Positions 48,001-60,388 are shown, counted from the stretch's first letter. The stretch is 64,000 nt of DNA from Asterias rubens (GCF_902459465.1 NC_047081.1:11003857-11067856); one strand, 5' to 3'. The notes: generated by a model from the letters alone, not told the origin. Program-made: numbers and translations.

Positions 48001-51000
48001 TTCCGGACGAGATTTAGATAATTGCCCTCAAAGGCCGTTTAAAGACGTAGGCCTACTCGCCATTTTGTATTGAGCATAAATATAATATACATTCATTATT
48101 ACCAACCTTGGGAAATGGTAACATATGGTCAGCAAAGGCTTGCAAATCAATTGGTAAAACGACTGGTAAACCTATTTATTTCGGGAAAACGTGCGAACCC
48201 GGGTTTCAAAATAGAACCGGTAATTGTCTTCACCGACTGAAACTCAAGATTCAACACATTTTAAAAAGAAGCCTTAACCGTTTTGTTACGGTGCCATATC
48301 AATATACAGTTGTCGATTATAATAGCTCCCGAATGAGCTCATAGCTTCCTCGTTGAACCTTGCCTGGGGTGGATGGGTCTCCTGCTCTTGTGTGTTTGGG
48401 TTGGGACTTTAATACACGGTCAGTCAAACGATTGCCCGCGGGGCCTTGGATCCGGCCGTGCGTGCGCGTCGATTCCCCGTACAAGAATGCCCGGTGCGGT
48501 CTGGCTTTCTGTGCATACATTGACCTCATACACCGGCCCGTAGCGCCCAATATAGTCGATTTTTTTTCCTTCAATTTGTCTTGAAGGTCTCTTACAGGAT
48601 TGAGTTCCCCTTCACTCAACATATCTTGACCTGTAATCATGATAACCAGGGTTTGCGCATCGCAAAGGTGCGTTGAAATAATCAGTGTCAATATACGCTG
48701 TGCTTTGATGGCCCTTTTGTACAATAGTGGGGAAAAGACCTAAACATTGTTATTTGTTAGACTTGCAAAATGTTATCTAATATTACCAATTATCATTGAT
48801 CTCCTATTGACGACCTTATGCATGACGTCATCACGCCGCCATCTTTAGAAGTAAAGCGACGATGAACCAATGGAAAACGCACATTTTTGTACAACAGGCG
48901 CGGCGCACGGATGGACCAATAATAATGAGCAACCTCCTTTAGAACTCTAGCCGAGGCGCCCTGAAAACGACATCGGGTGCATAATTACGAAAGTTCACTT
49001 TACTTCGTGTTACAATGAAAAGCAAAATGGCCCGACTTCAATCATCCCAGTCTGACCCCCTATTTGCCTAAGTGTTCAAAGCAACGTAACATAACAAGGG
49101 TTCAGACTTTTTTCAAACATCAGTTTAAATTTCAGTTTCAAAATTTAAAACTAACTAGCATATCATGTTGTAAGTGAAGTATGCTTTTAACTTGCGATTT
49201 CTCAAGTCAGGGGGGGGGGTTGGCTGAATGCGTGTTGGTGTGAGATAGACATTCCAGATCATTAGTTGCCCTTTTGATAACGGGTTTATGGGGTTAGAAA
49301 TCATCGACGCGACTGATGCGACACGCTGCGAACCCGCAGCGGTTGCATGATGAGCCAAGACCACGATTGATAGTAACAAGCAACAGCGGCAGCGCCATTT
49401 TGATTTGCTCTGTACTGTGTATAGGCCAATACAGGCCTACTATTTTGGCGAAATTAAAAAGAAGCGTCAACGTACATATTGCTTGAGACAAAAAAATGTT
49501 GTATGGAGGATTTAAAACAGAAATAACTTGGTTGGATGAGCTCAGACAACGGTTGATAAAAAAAGAAACTACATGGCAGCGCCATTTTGAATTGCTCGTG
49601 ACTGTGTTCAATACAGGCCTACCATTTTGACGAAGTTAAAGATTAAGCTATTATAGTTTTAAGGTGCATATTGGTTGAGAAAATTTCTGCTATAGGGAGG
49701 ATTTAAAACAGAAGTAACTTGTTGTTCATGCGATCTAAAGCTTTTTTTCTAACAGCTTTATAGAATTGAGGGAAATATCAGGTGGATCTATGAATATTAA
49801 TAAGTTTTTTTTTTAATCCCTACTGACTCCCAAGTTTCGTGTATGCACATGGCATTGTAATGAATCATCGCTACTTTAAATGCATACAGATAGCTGTATT
49901 TCACGCAGTGTGGTTTTATATAATACTGATTTACTATGTCATTAATTAGTATCAAGTGATAAACCACAAGGGAAACTGACAGGCTAAATGTTTTTTTTTT
50001 AATTGGGTCGACCGTAGAAAAACTTAATGAGAGCGAGATTTTAATCTACTGCGACCTCCGGATTGTTACGTCCATGGCAACTTAGCTAGCCCTAAAACAA
50101 GTGTCGCCTGTACCGCCCCCCCCCCTACTTTGTAAATTGTTATTTGGGGTGCCGTCAAAAGCCATTAATCCTGTAACTTTATAGCCAGGGATCACACCCT
50201 ATAATATATAGTTTACGATGCTGAGAAGCTTCAGCAGACGGGGGATCCCCTTTAAGTTGATGCCACTTTTTGTGTTTGTAACAAGGGAATCTTAATAACT
50301 TTGGAATGAACAAATCATTATACAAACATTGCTGTTGTTCAGCTCAATTTCAGCACCAATAACAATGCTACATCCACAATGCTCTGTCTTTGAATGTAAC
50401 ATCCTTTAAGAAATTATAATATTGTTGTTTCTGAGAGACGAATGCTGTGAGATACCGGACGGGGAAGATCATGTATAAACTGGATCTCATGTGTTTTAAC
50501 ATTGAACTATACAGAACTGGAAAAAATACATATAGACCCCCCTACACAATGCTATATACTGTCGCGATTGAGTGTACATTTTGGTATTTGTTTTGTAAAA
50601 TCTTTTGTTTGGGGGTATGGGGACTCCTATGGGGAATTAACCTTCACTTCTTAATACCCATTGTTCTTGTAGCGTTTACTGTTTGTAATAAAGAACTTCC
50701 TTTGTTTTCTTTACAAGGAGATAAAACTAAAAGATACACACACAAAGCGAGTCTAATCGATCCGTAATATTTCTTCTTGTTTTCATTTTAATTGTAAGAC
50801 AGCAGGAGGAGTAGTGTTCGATCTCTTGTACTGATTCACTCGAGTCCTTAAAGGCACTGGACACCTTTTGTAATTGGCAAAGACCAGTCTTCTCACTTGG
50901 TGTATCCCAACATAAATTATGCATAAAATAACAAATCTGTGAATATTTTGACTCAATTGGTCATTGCAAGAGAATAATACGAATGAAAATTCACCATTGT

Positions 51001-54000
51001 TGCACAATAGTGTGCTTTGATGCTTCAGGCCTGAAGTCTTTTTATTATTTGAGTGAGACATTACCTCTTTCTCAAAAGACTATCGTGGTAGCCATTTCTC
51101 ACAATGTTTTATACTATATCAACAGCTGCATTGCTCGTTACCAAGTAAGTTTTTATGCTAACAATTATTGAGTAATTACCAACAGTGTCCAGCCGTCGAT
51201 TTCACAAAACTCTTCCTAACTTAAGACTAATCTTATAGGACTTAGGACGAGTCCCAACCCTGCACTGTAGCATGCAGACCTTAAGATTAATCTTAACTCG
51301 AGATAAGACGAGTCCTAACTCTTTGTGCAATCGACCCCTGCTGTCTTTAAACTGATATTAACATGGTTCGTGTGACACGTGTGTCGGTTTTGGTTTGCAA
51401 GTAGGACTTGTGACACTTTACACTGTGGGAAAACAAGACCATACATACTTCAATTGTTTTTGTTTCATTAGGAAAGGAGGTCTGCCAGGGGTTGGAATAA
51501 TGTTTCATATTTTGGTATCCTCAAAAGGAATGTACTTGGAATCGTTGGGATAGTACTGCTCAGTGACCTCACTGAATGGGAAACAAAACAGAGACTATAG
51601 AAATACGTTTATTTTCATTATTTTTTTTTATTCCTCGGACAATACAACTATAACAAGCAGAGACCGTCCAGGGAAGGGCCAAAAATAAAACATAAATGTC
51701 ATCAAAAAAGATGTGCCCTCCGAAATATTGCTTATAAAAAGGGTAACAATTCATACATTACACACTCTAAAATTGCAGTGAACATTAAAACACCTCTATT
51801 ACCAATTATTACCCATTTTACACATTGGGGAAAGTGGCACAAGCTATAAAGCTATTATACAGATACTTTAAGTCCTTGTTATAAATCTGTTTCGTGCTTG
51901 GGATTTCCCCACTAAGGTCCGTAAACGATCGTCTAGCATGTCGTACATACATGATCACACCATAGGTCATGATCAATGACTCAACACTTGGAGATTTATT
52001 GGTCTAGTGCCAATATCTGAATGCTGTCCTTATTCTTTCATTCAAGATTTATTAAAAATTCACACGGCAACCAAAGGCTGAATTGAGTGACACCGGGCTG
52101 TGGAACATTCCGTATACAATGTTAAAACTTTAAAACCAAATAATTAATTTCCGTTTGACAGAAAAGGTGCATGCAACGCCATAAGGAACGTCACAGCAAT
52201 TTCTAATACTTTTTGCCCATTGAGACAAGTGGTTACTCATCTTATTTTGACCTAGCGCTGGGGCCTTACTATTCATTTGGTATACAAAGTAAAACATAGA
52301 CATGAGGGTACGATTACAAAATTCAACCTCGTGCGTATTATTCGAAGCCCCTCGCCCCCACCCTGTTCATCTCGGCCTCATGCGGCTCAGAACAGAGCCG
52401 CGGGTACGATTATGAGTTACAACCTCGTACATATTACAGGAGGTCGGCCTTTCAGCTCCATCAATAGCACGATCCCATTAGATATGCCGTGCTGATTTTT
52501 GAACTGTGTGTGAACCTTACGGGTGCATCACGTAAATAGAAACTCCCATAGCAGAGTGTAAAATGCTAATCAAAATTTCACACAAAAAATACTCAGTATT
52601 TCAGCACTTTACAGTTAATAGAAAATGGTCATAATTATTCTTGAACACCAAATAAAAATACCTCCGCACCGCTGTATTTTTCCAAACGTCCGATCATCAG
52701 TTTCGATAAAAATGTCGCTACACGTCTCTCGGCAGATAAGACCGATAATTTTAGGGTCATCCAAAATACCTCAAGTTGGAAGTCAACATCAACACACAGG
52801 TCACAATTTGGGCACAATTTGTTACACTCTGTCCCCTTTTCTTGGGCTTCCGTCTGGAATAGAATATTTTGAGTTCCTTGTACACACAAAATTATGATGT
52901 GGCCGCGACGCTCTGTTAAGTTTCTTTTATAGTGCGGTACCCTTGCCTTCTGTAAAACAAAACAACAATAATATACACCCGTCAGCAGATATGCAATCGG
53001 TGGCGCGTGTGTAATTAATCGCCCATAAGTATTCTCTGACGTTCTCATTTTAGTTTTCAGACCACAGTTTCCCAGCAGGTCTGTCATTACGAACCAGGCA
53101 TTGATGGTCTGCTGATAACTGTTATCCATGGGAACCAACTTCGTCATGGTTGTGGTCCCATGTGACCAGAATAGTTATAAATAATATGCACTCTCAAACA
53201 AGGATAAAATACCGTTGTCGATCGAAAGGTTGGTTTTTGTGGCTTTGAATAACTAGTCATTTTCTTCACGTTAGAATTAAAAAAAAAAATTATATAATAA
53301 CTTAATAATTATATAAAACGTTGCCTTGCTTTGGGGTGCTTTTGGGCTTAAGAAAGCGCCCGTTATGAAATGAATAATATGCTTGGAAATAATATGTATT
53401 AAATTAAGAATATAAAATATCTGCACAAAATAAATATGGATCAAAATTGTGTTTTCTTTTATTTCATGAGCTAACACGGTCCGCCATGTTGTTGAGTTAG
53501 CGTTAGGCAAAATGGCGGACCGTGTATAGGCCAGCCAATCATCAAAATAGATGTATTATAAAAAGTATTAAAAATAAATTCATTATTTTAAGGTATTATA
53601 TTTAGATTGATCTCAAAGCATTAAAAAATTTAAAATGATAGTTTCTTGACCCACTTGCAAAGAAGTATTGTAGCAGCTGTCACAGGTGATCACATTATAT
53701 TACCAAGTGCGATAAAGAGGCTGCTTAAAGTTATGAATTGGTTATTCATTCGGATAATATTATTGCGTGTATTCATAGATCGGAATGAGATTAAATAACG
53801 CATGGGACCCATCTGCTCTTGAATTCCGAGCGTGAAAAGCGACGGAGGCGTACGGTGGATTTCACCGGCTAGACGGCTCGGTGTGTCTCCCAGGCATGCA
53901 GGACGCTTGGTTAGGTTTCTCGTACTATATTATTATTATTATTTATTTGGCCAGTAGCAGGTTATTTCGTGTAATTAACTCACACCCTGGATGTACTTTT

Positions 54001-57000
54001 TTATGAGGACGAGGATCCGGATCAACGCCATTATACGCGGGGGACGAGGGGCGTGTCAATGTGGGGAGGCGATATTCTTAGAAATGTCAAACCGTAACAA
54101 GCCAAAAAGGCTCAGCTCAATCTTAATCTTGCTTCATTTGTTTTTGTGAAACGCATGTCGACTATTGTCTGATCTGGTATTAATTTAGTACGCAGTAGTA
54201 GAGACCGTCTCCGTAGTAGTGTTTCCTGTGTGTGACATGCGAATTATGAATACAGATTCCAATGAAGCCATAAGGAGGTCAGACTAATTAGCCTCAACAG
54301 CATCGTCATGTCAAAAGAGAACAGAGACGTTTGACACACATTGATTTGACGTCACACACGGTTTTTACGTATACCGTCTGCCCTGCCCATGATCTGGCCA
54401 TTTTGGGATTCAAATTACATGACCAGACGAATGGATTGTCGACCGCCATATTTGATGATAAACAGCGGAATAGTGCACGTAACTCTCAGCCAATGATTAT
54501 GCGTGCACGTTTCATACAATATGGCCGTCGATGACGTCATGTGCAATCCATCTATTGGATGGTGCGTGTCTTACTACGCAAGCTCAGTTCATTTTGAATG
54601 AATGAAGTTTGCATATTATATTAAGTTACTTCAGTGTAGTTTGTTTGTGCCATACTTTTATGTAACACAATCTTGAGGTAGGAGGACTAGTGTTCATTTT
54701 ACTCTTCAAATAATGTGACTTTACAATAGTAGGTCACACATAGCCTTGTGCTGAATGATGTGTCAGATTTAGTTGAATGTGTTCAAGCTGTCATGTGATA
54801 GGTGATGTACGGAGCCCTGGAAGTGCCATCCGACATGTCGAGATCCGGAAATTAATTTACTGTAGGATGATGACAGTTTGTAAGATGATGATGGTAGTAA
54901 TAATAGTGCCTTCTTATAATAGCGCGCATATACTTCACTCGGTGGCATATTTTATTCAGTATTTTCCCGCAAGATTTGTGGGACTACGTTTGAATTATTA
55001 GACCCGGGTCGATTTCACAAAGATAGTCCTAAATTAGGACTAGTCCTAGGACTCTCTAGGGGTTATTAAAACTTAAGGGTCCTAAGTTAGGACGACTCGT
55101 CCTTTTCTCGAGATAAAACTCTTTGAGCAATCCATACTGCTGCTTTTGTATGTACGGTTTACAGAGTACTGTGGCGCAACATGCAGCCAATCAAACCAGG
55201 AGCACCGGGGCGAACCCCTTCTCTTTCAGATAAGTGCACTGATTGATTCTTTTTGTGGGTAATTCTTTAAAGGAACACGTTGCCTTGGGTCGAACGAGTT
55301 GGTCTATACAAAGCGTTTGTAACCGTTTGTTATGAAAGAGGTTTTAAAAGTAGAAATGACCCTCACAAATTATGCCTCGTAATTGCGTTGTTCCTTTTAC
55401 CTCGTCGACTTAAACGGTCGGCCATTTATGTTATGGGAGTCAAATTTTGACTCCCGTAAATGGCCGACCGTGTTAGTTCGCAAAGAAAACGAAAACCACG
55501 CAATTTGAGGCAAATTTGTTTAGATCATTGTACTCTTCTTTTTACAACATCTTTCTAACCATATATATTTTATAACAAACGGTTATAAACGCTTTTCAAA
55601 GACCAGCTTGACCGATCCAAGCAACGTGTTCCTTTAAACTGTGTGTTCCGTGCGTAACGTGTGTTACGTGCAGCTCGAGTGGTTTATCTCAATATGAAAA
55701 CATCTTAAAGTAACAAGACATTTTTCTGATTATACTTTATCTTACGGTATGTCGACACAAAAGCAAGATGCCGTCATCCAGATGTAAATAATTCCAGGAT
55801 GTCGTCATCATACCTGATTGATGTCATTGTCATACTGTCAATTATCCCAACATCTTAACAATTTTGATGGCACTTCCAGAGCTCGGTAGCAATGATTTAG
55901 TCAAGAGCTCCTTACATTTTGTTTTAAATAGGTTAACCTTTCTTAGGTGGCGTGTTTTCTTATAGCTGACAACATTGTGCTCCACAGTGAGTCCACATTC
56001 ACTCTACGATGTGTTTACAGCGTGTTCCAGATCGCTCTCTCACGTTTTACATAACTAGAAAAAGAGACATTCCCGAGAAACGAAATAAATAAAAAAAACT
56101 CTGCTTGGGTCAAGACGTCAGGCTATAACTAACTTTATTTTTTATTTATTTTTTTAAACACAATTGAATTTATTATGTTACAAAGAACTGAATGCACATG
56201 CAGAAAAAGTTGCCTCACATTTGTTCTTGTTTTTTGCGAATGCTAAACGATTTTGTTGTGTATCTTCAAAGTACACAATATTGGTAATTTGTATTCAAAT
56301 GTGGTGGGTTGATGTTGTTGAATTCATGCCAGGGCGCGTCATTGTTAGGCGAATAAAAGTTCACCCTTTTCCGTACATTGTCGAAGGATTGAGCCTACCT
56401 GCAAGACATTACCGAGACTTTAAAGGTTATCGATTAGTCTCAAGGAAATACCATGCTCATAAAATGGAAGTTGTAGTCAGTTTCCGTCTAGGTCTACCCT
56501 CAAGTGCGCAAAAGTTCATTGAAACCCTATAGCAGTTGAAGACTGCGTGGCATTGCTTATCTCAATATCTAATCATAAATGTACGGAGGGATAAGCTAAC
56601 TGACAACAATCCCACTGTTATGTCTTCCGAATAGTCTAGAGACTGTACTTCACCATTGAGTACCCATGAGTATTTGCACGGGTGGGGTCAGGTATGTCAA
56701 CCAATGTTATTACTACATGACAGACTAAGGCTCGTTTATGTACGAGTCAATGGGGAATACCATTGAGACAGCGGAGCAGTCTATGTTGTAAAAAGTCAAG
56801 CGGGTAAATGACCTTCCCCTTGCCACTCAAATGTTACACTTTGTTTCTCAAGCGTATTCTCTTAGAACTATCAAATTATGTATTACTTGCCTTTTGTGTT
56901 AAAATGAAGAATTTTAGTCTACATTTCAGAGGACTCCATTATGGTTATCCCAATAATAGAATGGTGGTTGTTTTGTGGGAACCGAACATTCATGCGTGTT

Positions 57001-58662
57001 TTCTTTCTCCCCATTTTGTCACCAGACTAATCATCCTGAGACGTTGCTTGGTCATTATCGGATTCACTATGACGATGCGGTGCCTGACCATGTTGGTGAC
57101 GTCACTCTCCGTTACGGGTTACCACGTGCATTGTGGTAGAAAGGTACAGGCTGAAGAATGGCGTAATTGAACATAAATTATTTCATTCTGCTTATAGGGC
57201 GTTTTAGGCTATGAAAGTGTTCGCCATGAAACTAATAATTATGTTTGGAAAGATGTTATCAAAGTACAACATGAGAGTGAATAACCGTTGGACACCCAGT
57301 TTTTACATTTCCAGCAAAGTTTTACAACCCTTTAAACACAACCCTGTCTAAAACCTTGTTTATATCTGCTATTCTTTCTAGATGTACAACAGTATAAAAC
57401 ATATAAACAATAGTCAATATAAATGCCTACCCCCTTTATTTCTTGATATTCATAGTGTTAGCCACAGGCGTGTGTGGGTGTTTTTTGGACACCATGGTTT
57501 GGGTTTGACGCCATTTTAATGCCTATAATATTGAGAAATAGTGGATACTGTATAGGAGTGCGCTGTTTATTTGGTTTTGATCTATTTTACCCCAACCTGT
57601 GTCACAGTAGTGTGTCACTATACATTTCAAAAAGGCTCAATTAAATATAATAAGTAACAGTATATGGATTCTCAGCTATTAAATTTCCAGCAATTTGAAC
57701 ACCCTTTTATACTAAGCTAACCCCTTCTTGCTATAATGATGATTTTCTTTCTAGATGTACGACAGTGTCTGGAGTAAGCTTGGCCGAGCTGTGTCCGTCT
57801 CTATCGGTATGGGGATGACAGTGACTGGGGCCAGGGAAGAGCTCTGTGGTGACTACATTTACAGTGGACATACAGTATCAATCACTGCGTTCTGCCTCTT
57901 CTTTATTGAATGTAAGTTTCGTTAAAGTTTTATTTAATTTTTTTTATGATGTTTCACGCGAATTCGGACACTGCCTAATTTTGTCAAAAATGTTAAATTA
58001 TTGCCAAAAATACATCTTAAACAAAAATGGCCGCTGATGCTGAACTAAAAATAGTCTTGGACAAATAGTGGTGCCCACACGTTTAATGTACATAATACTA
58101 GGTTTTGTAACAATAAAGCCATTGGGAACAAACTTTACAATCTACTCTTTAAAGCTCCTTGCACGAAATCTTGAACCAACAATGACTCCAAGGGGTCATA
58201 ATCTCGCCCGGAGTTTTAGAGTTTTTTCACGGTGGCTGTCAACAGAGGTTAAATCTTGTTTCCGGTCGGTTGGAGTATTGGAATTAATTGTGTCCTTCTT
58301 TTCCCTCCAAAGATACGCCAAGCAAGTGCCGTCTGATGCACTTCTTAGTGCGTGTCACCGGCGCATCCGGGATCTTCTTCATCGTAGCCGCGCATGAGCA
58401 CTACACCGTCGACGTGTTGGTCGCCATCATCGTCACCGTACTTCTATTTCTGTACTACCACACACTGGCCAACACCAGGGCCTACCTCCACCGTGACCTC
58501 TACAAGGTCAGAGTCTGGTTCCCTTTCTTCCACTACCTGGAGGCCAAGGTAGACGGCGTGGTACCCAACGAGTACGAATGGCCGTTCCGGATCCCGTCAA
58601 TCTCCTGGCCGCGCTGTCCGTCGAAGCTTTGGCAGAGAAAACAGAATAGGACCGAGGACTGA
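42082..58662 (+). CDS. SAM-less SMSr/sphingomyelin-synthase family enzyme, complete (4 exons, 378 aa)
   Basis: A predicted membrane ceramide phosphotransferase. Exons: 42082-42593, 57026-57143, 57755-57911, 58313-58662; 1137 nt, all junctions in frame. The ATG at 42082 follows an in-frame TAG at 42019-42021. The first ~90 residues are polar with no SAM domain, then KTVMAIVYGMSVSFLSAF starts the membrane core. D3 is CGDYIYSGHT and D4 is AAHEHYTVDV, so the catalytic triad is intact. The end [10 protein letters not shown] and LYYHTLANT match the SMSr gene at 35439-37690 better than mammalian SMS1/2. Exon 2 is 118 bp in both genes, exon 3 is 157 against 151, exon 4 is 350 against 344, with equal phases: a tandem duplication with SAM loss or gain. 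Intron 1 is 14.4 kb. Head-group specificity (CPE or SM) is not settled by sequence. Confidence 0.92.
43382..43490 (-). mobile_element. Partial GGCAGTGGACACTATTGG-family MITE
   Basis: TGTAATTGTCAAAGACCAGT...CTCACTTGGTGTATCCC and GTGAAAATTTGGGCTCGATT follow the reverse orientation of 16039-16433; both ends are missing. Confidence 0.6.
49381..49725. repeat. Diverged tandem duplication, about 185-bp unit
   Basis: GGCAGCGCCATTTTGATTTG...CAATACAGGCCTACTATTTT...GGAGGATTTAAAACAGAAAT (49387 on) recurs as GGCAGCGCCATTTTGAATTG...CAATACAGGCCTACCATTTT...GGAGGATTTAAAACAGAAGT (49575 on). Confidence 0.75.
50848..51192 (-). mobile_element. TTAA-type MITE (GGCAGTGGACACTATTGG family), reverse copy
   Basis: TTAAAGGCACTGGACACCTT...GTAATTGGCAAAGACCAG at the left and GAGTAATTACCAACAGTGTC...CAG at the right. 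The right end abuts another MITE directly. Confidence 0.75.
51194..51339. mobile_element. Palindromic MITE (TTTCACAAAG...AGTCCTAA family)
   Basis: CGATTTCACAAAACTCTTCC at the left and GAGTCCTAACTCTTTGTGCA...ATCGACCCC at the right are complementary. It is inserted flush against the preceding MITE. Confidence 0.6.
52304..52440. repeat. Direct repeat, two diverged units about 95 bp apart
   Basis: GGGTACGATTACAAAATTCA...ACCTCGTGCGTATTA (from 52306) recurs as GGGTACGATTATGAGTTACA...ACCTCGTACATATTA (from 52401). Confidence 0.65.
52635..53147 (-). other. Longest unassigned ORF (170 aa, ATG start)
   Basis: The first ~35 residues (NSYQQTINAWFVMTDLLGN) look protein-like; the rest is less so. I do not recognise a family, and frames of similar length that are plainly non-coding occur elsewhere in the window. 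It is antisense within the giant intron. Confidence 0.2.
53474..53525. repeat. Short hairpin, ACACGGTCCGCCAT arms
   Basis: ACACGGTCCGCCAT (53474-53487) pairs perfectly with ATGGCGGACCGTGT (53512-53525) across a 24-nt loop. Confidence 0.8.
55006..55131. mobile_element. Palindromic MITE (TTTCACAAAGATAGTCCT family)
   Basis: GGGTCGATTTCACAAAGATA...TTAGGACTAGTCC and CCTAAGTTAGGACGACTCGT...AACTCTTTGAGCAATCC are complementary arms. Confidence 0.65.
55267..55637. mobile_element. TTAA-flanked MITE (GGAACACGTTGCCTTGG family) with long central palindrome
   Basis: TTAAAGGAACACGTTGCCTT at 55267 is mirrored by AGCAACGTGTTCCTTTAA ending 55637, with TTAA at both edges. The arms pair along much of the length (CGTTTGTAACCGTTTGTTAT against ATAACAAACGGTTATAAACG). 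The centre is CGGTCGGCCATTTATG/CGTAAATGGCCGACCG around GGGAGTCAAATTTTGACTCC. Confidence 0.85.
56164..56532 (+). other. Unassigned 122-aa ORF upstream of exon 2
   Basis: The ORF lies in the giant intron, 0.5 kb before exon 2 of the SAM-less enzyme. No splice link to that exon and no recognised family; probably chance. Confidence 0.12.
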
Positions 58663-58730
58663 CCCCTGCGGAACCCGTGACCCTGACCCCCTTTGTAGTA
58701 CTACAATAAAACAAATGTAAAACTCAGCTG
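58663..58730 (+). other. Short 3' UTR with AATAAA, SAM-less enzyme gene
   Basis: The TGA is at 58660-58662; AATAAA lies at 58705-58710, only 43 bases on. This gives a compact and convincing 3' end, although longer forms cannot be excluded. Confidence 0.6.
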
Positions 58731-60213
58731 ATTAGAAACTGTAGGGTATACTTAGACTTTTATCAAGCAGGCAGCTCGCGAAAACTTGCAAGAAAGGCGT
58801 GGGGCTGGAAAAAGTGTGCTATAACCACTGCTGAATGCTTGACTAATAAACATAAAATATGTTCAACCATGGAATGTTATATCCATGATTTCATGTGCGC
58901 CTTGTTTCAAGGCTACGCTGTACCCACGTATGTTTTTATACTATTTTTCTGTATTTTTGCATTAATATTATTTTTAAAAAAAATTGTTATGTTTTTGTTT
59001 TCAATTTTTTTTTTTTTTTTTTATTGTGAAATAAACTGGTTAGGGGGATAACTTGTGGCTTGGGTAAATGACACTGGAAAGAATAATCATTTGAATTTTG
59101 CTCCAGTTGATAAATTTAAGTCACATTGTTTTCATGGATAGCGATCTTTGCGTAGTTTAAGCCTTGGACAGCAGCTAACGGCTCAATTTGTTCGAGCGTG
59201 CCGCTGTCACTTTTAGTAGTGGGCTGGAGAGGCTTTGCCCCCATGACTTGTCGAGGCTGAACACGCTATAAAGATTGCTATTCCGATACCCCCTCACGTA
59301 CTATGGGTAGACTAAATATCTCAAACTGTTTTTTTACTCTAAATTATTTCTTTGCTACATTTACAAACACTGTTGTCATTATGAAAACAACAAACGTATT
59401 AGCCTTTCCACGCATGACTGCTTATGGGGAGGAATGACCTGCGGTGACCTCCGACCTTGATTATTAACGGTTGACCTTTAAGGTCATGGTGCTTTGGACG
59501 CAAGATATTTATTACAAGGCAGTTGTATGCAGAGAGAAAGCGGCTTGCATAATATGCTGCAATGATGATATGAGTCAAAACAAAATCTAACTTTTTTTTT
59601 TTTACTTATAAATGAAACTTAAATCTCGAAAGATGCCTGCAAATAATATGCAAATTGTATAATCAAATAAGTCTAATTATAGTTTATCTTTCGCAATAAT
59701 AGAGGCAACTGTTATGACGAGTTGGAGTTTTATGTGTTTGAGCTTAGCTGTAATTAAATTGTATTAAACTTTAAACTTTAGTCTCCATGCCTGGCGCTTG
59801 GCTTGGTTTGATGTTGGAAGCATCGTTCAAAATGTACACTGCTTCAATGTTAATAACGGAACCCAGTCTGGAACCGGAGCCTAAGTTGAGATTTAGGCAA
59901 AAGCTAAATGTCCTTAACATCGGCTTAGGCCCCGGCTCCCTATCCGTTTGATGTTGAAGCATGGTAAACAAAATGTGCACTGCTCCGAAAGTGATGACGG
60001 AGTCCCCAAATGATGTCAAAGCCGGAGACTATAATCCAATACTAGAAACAAGTTTCGTGTTTTGTGGATGATTTTATACACGTAAATATTATGATTTTAA
60101 TCAAACTTTTTTCTATGTTAGAGCAACTTCCATAGCTCTGTTGCTATGTTAGAGCGACATCCATTATAGACGTGTCTACAAAATCGACCATTCCCGTACG
60201 TTGTCTATAGATA

Positions 60214-60388
60214 ATAATAATATACTTTATGTCATCCAATAATAATATACTTTATGTCATCCAATACTAATATACTTTATGTCGTCCAATAATAATATAC
60301 TTTATGTCATCCAATAATAATATACTTTATGTCATCCAATAATAATATACTTTATGTCATCCAATAATAATATACTTTATGTCATCCA
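60214..60388. repeat. Seven 25-bp tandem repeats
   Basis: The unit is AATAATATACTTTATGTCAT plus CCAAT. Seven near-identical copies occur; the third has ACTAAT and GTCG changes. Confidence 0.95.

Larger units (their letters stand above)
42594..57025 (+). other. Giant first intron (14.4 kb) of the SAM-less enzyme gene
   Basis: The donor is CACAG/GTGAGA and the acceptor TGTCACCAG. It holds several MITEs (43382-43490, 50848-51339, 53474-53525, 55006-55131, 55267-55637), a diverged duplication (49381-49725) and unassigned ORFs (52635-53147 minus; 56164-56532 plus). No nested gene was recognised. Confidence 0.7.
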
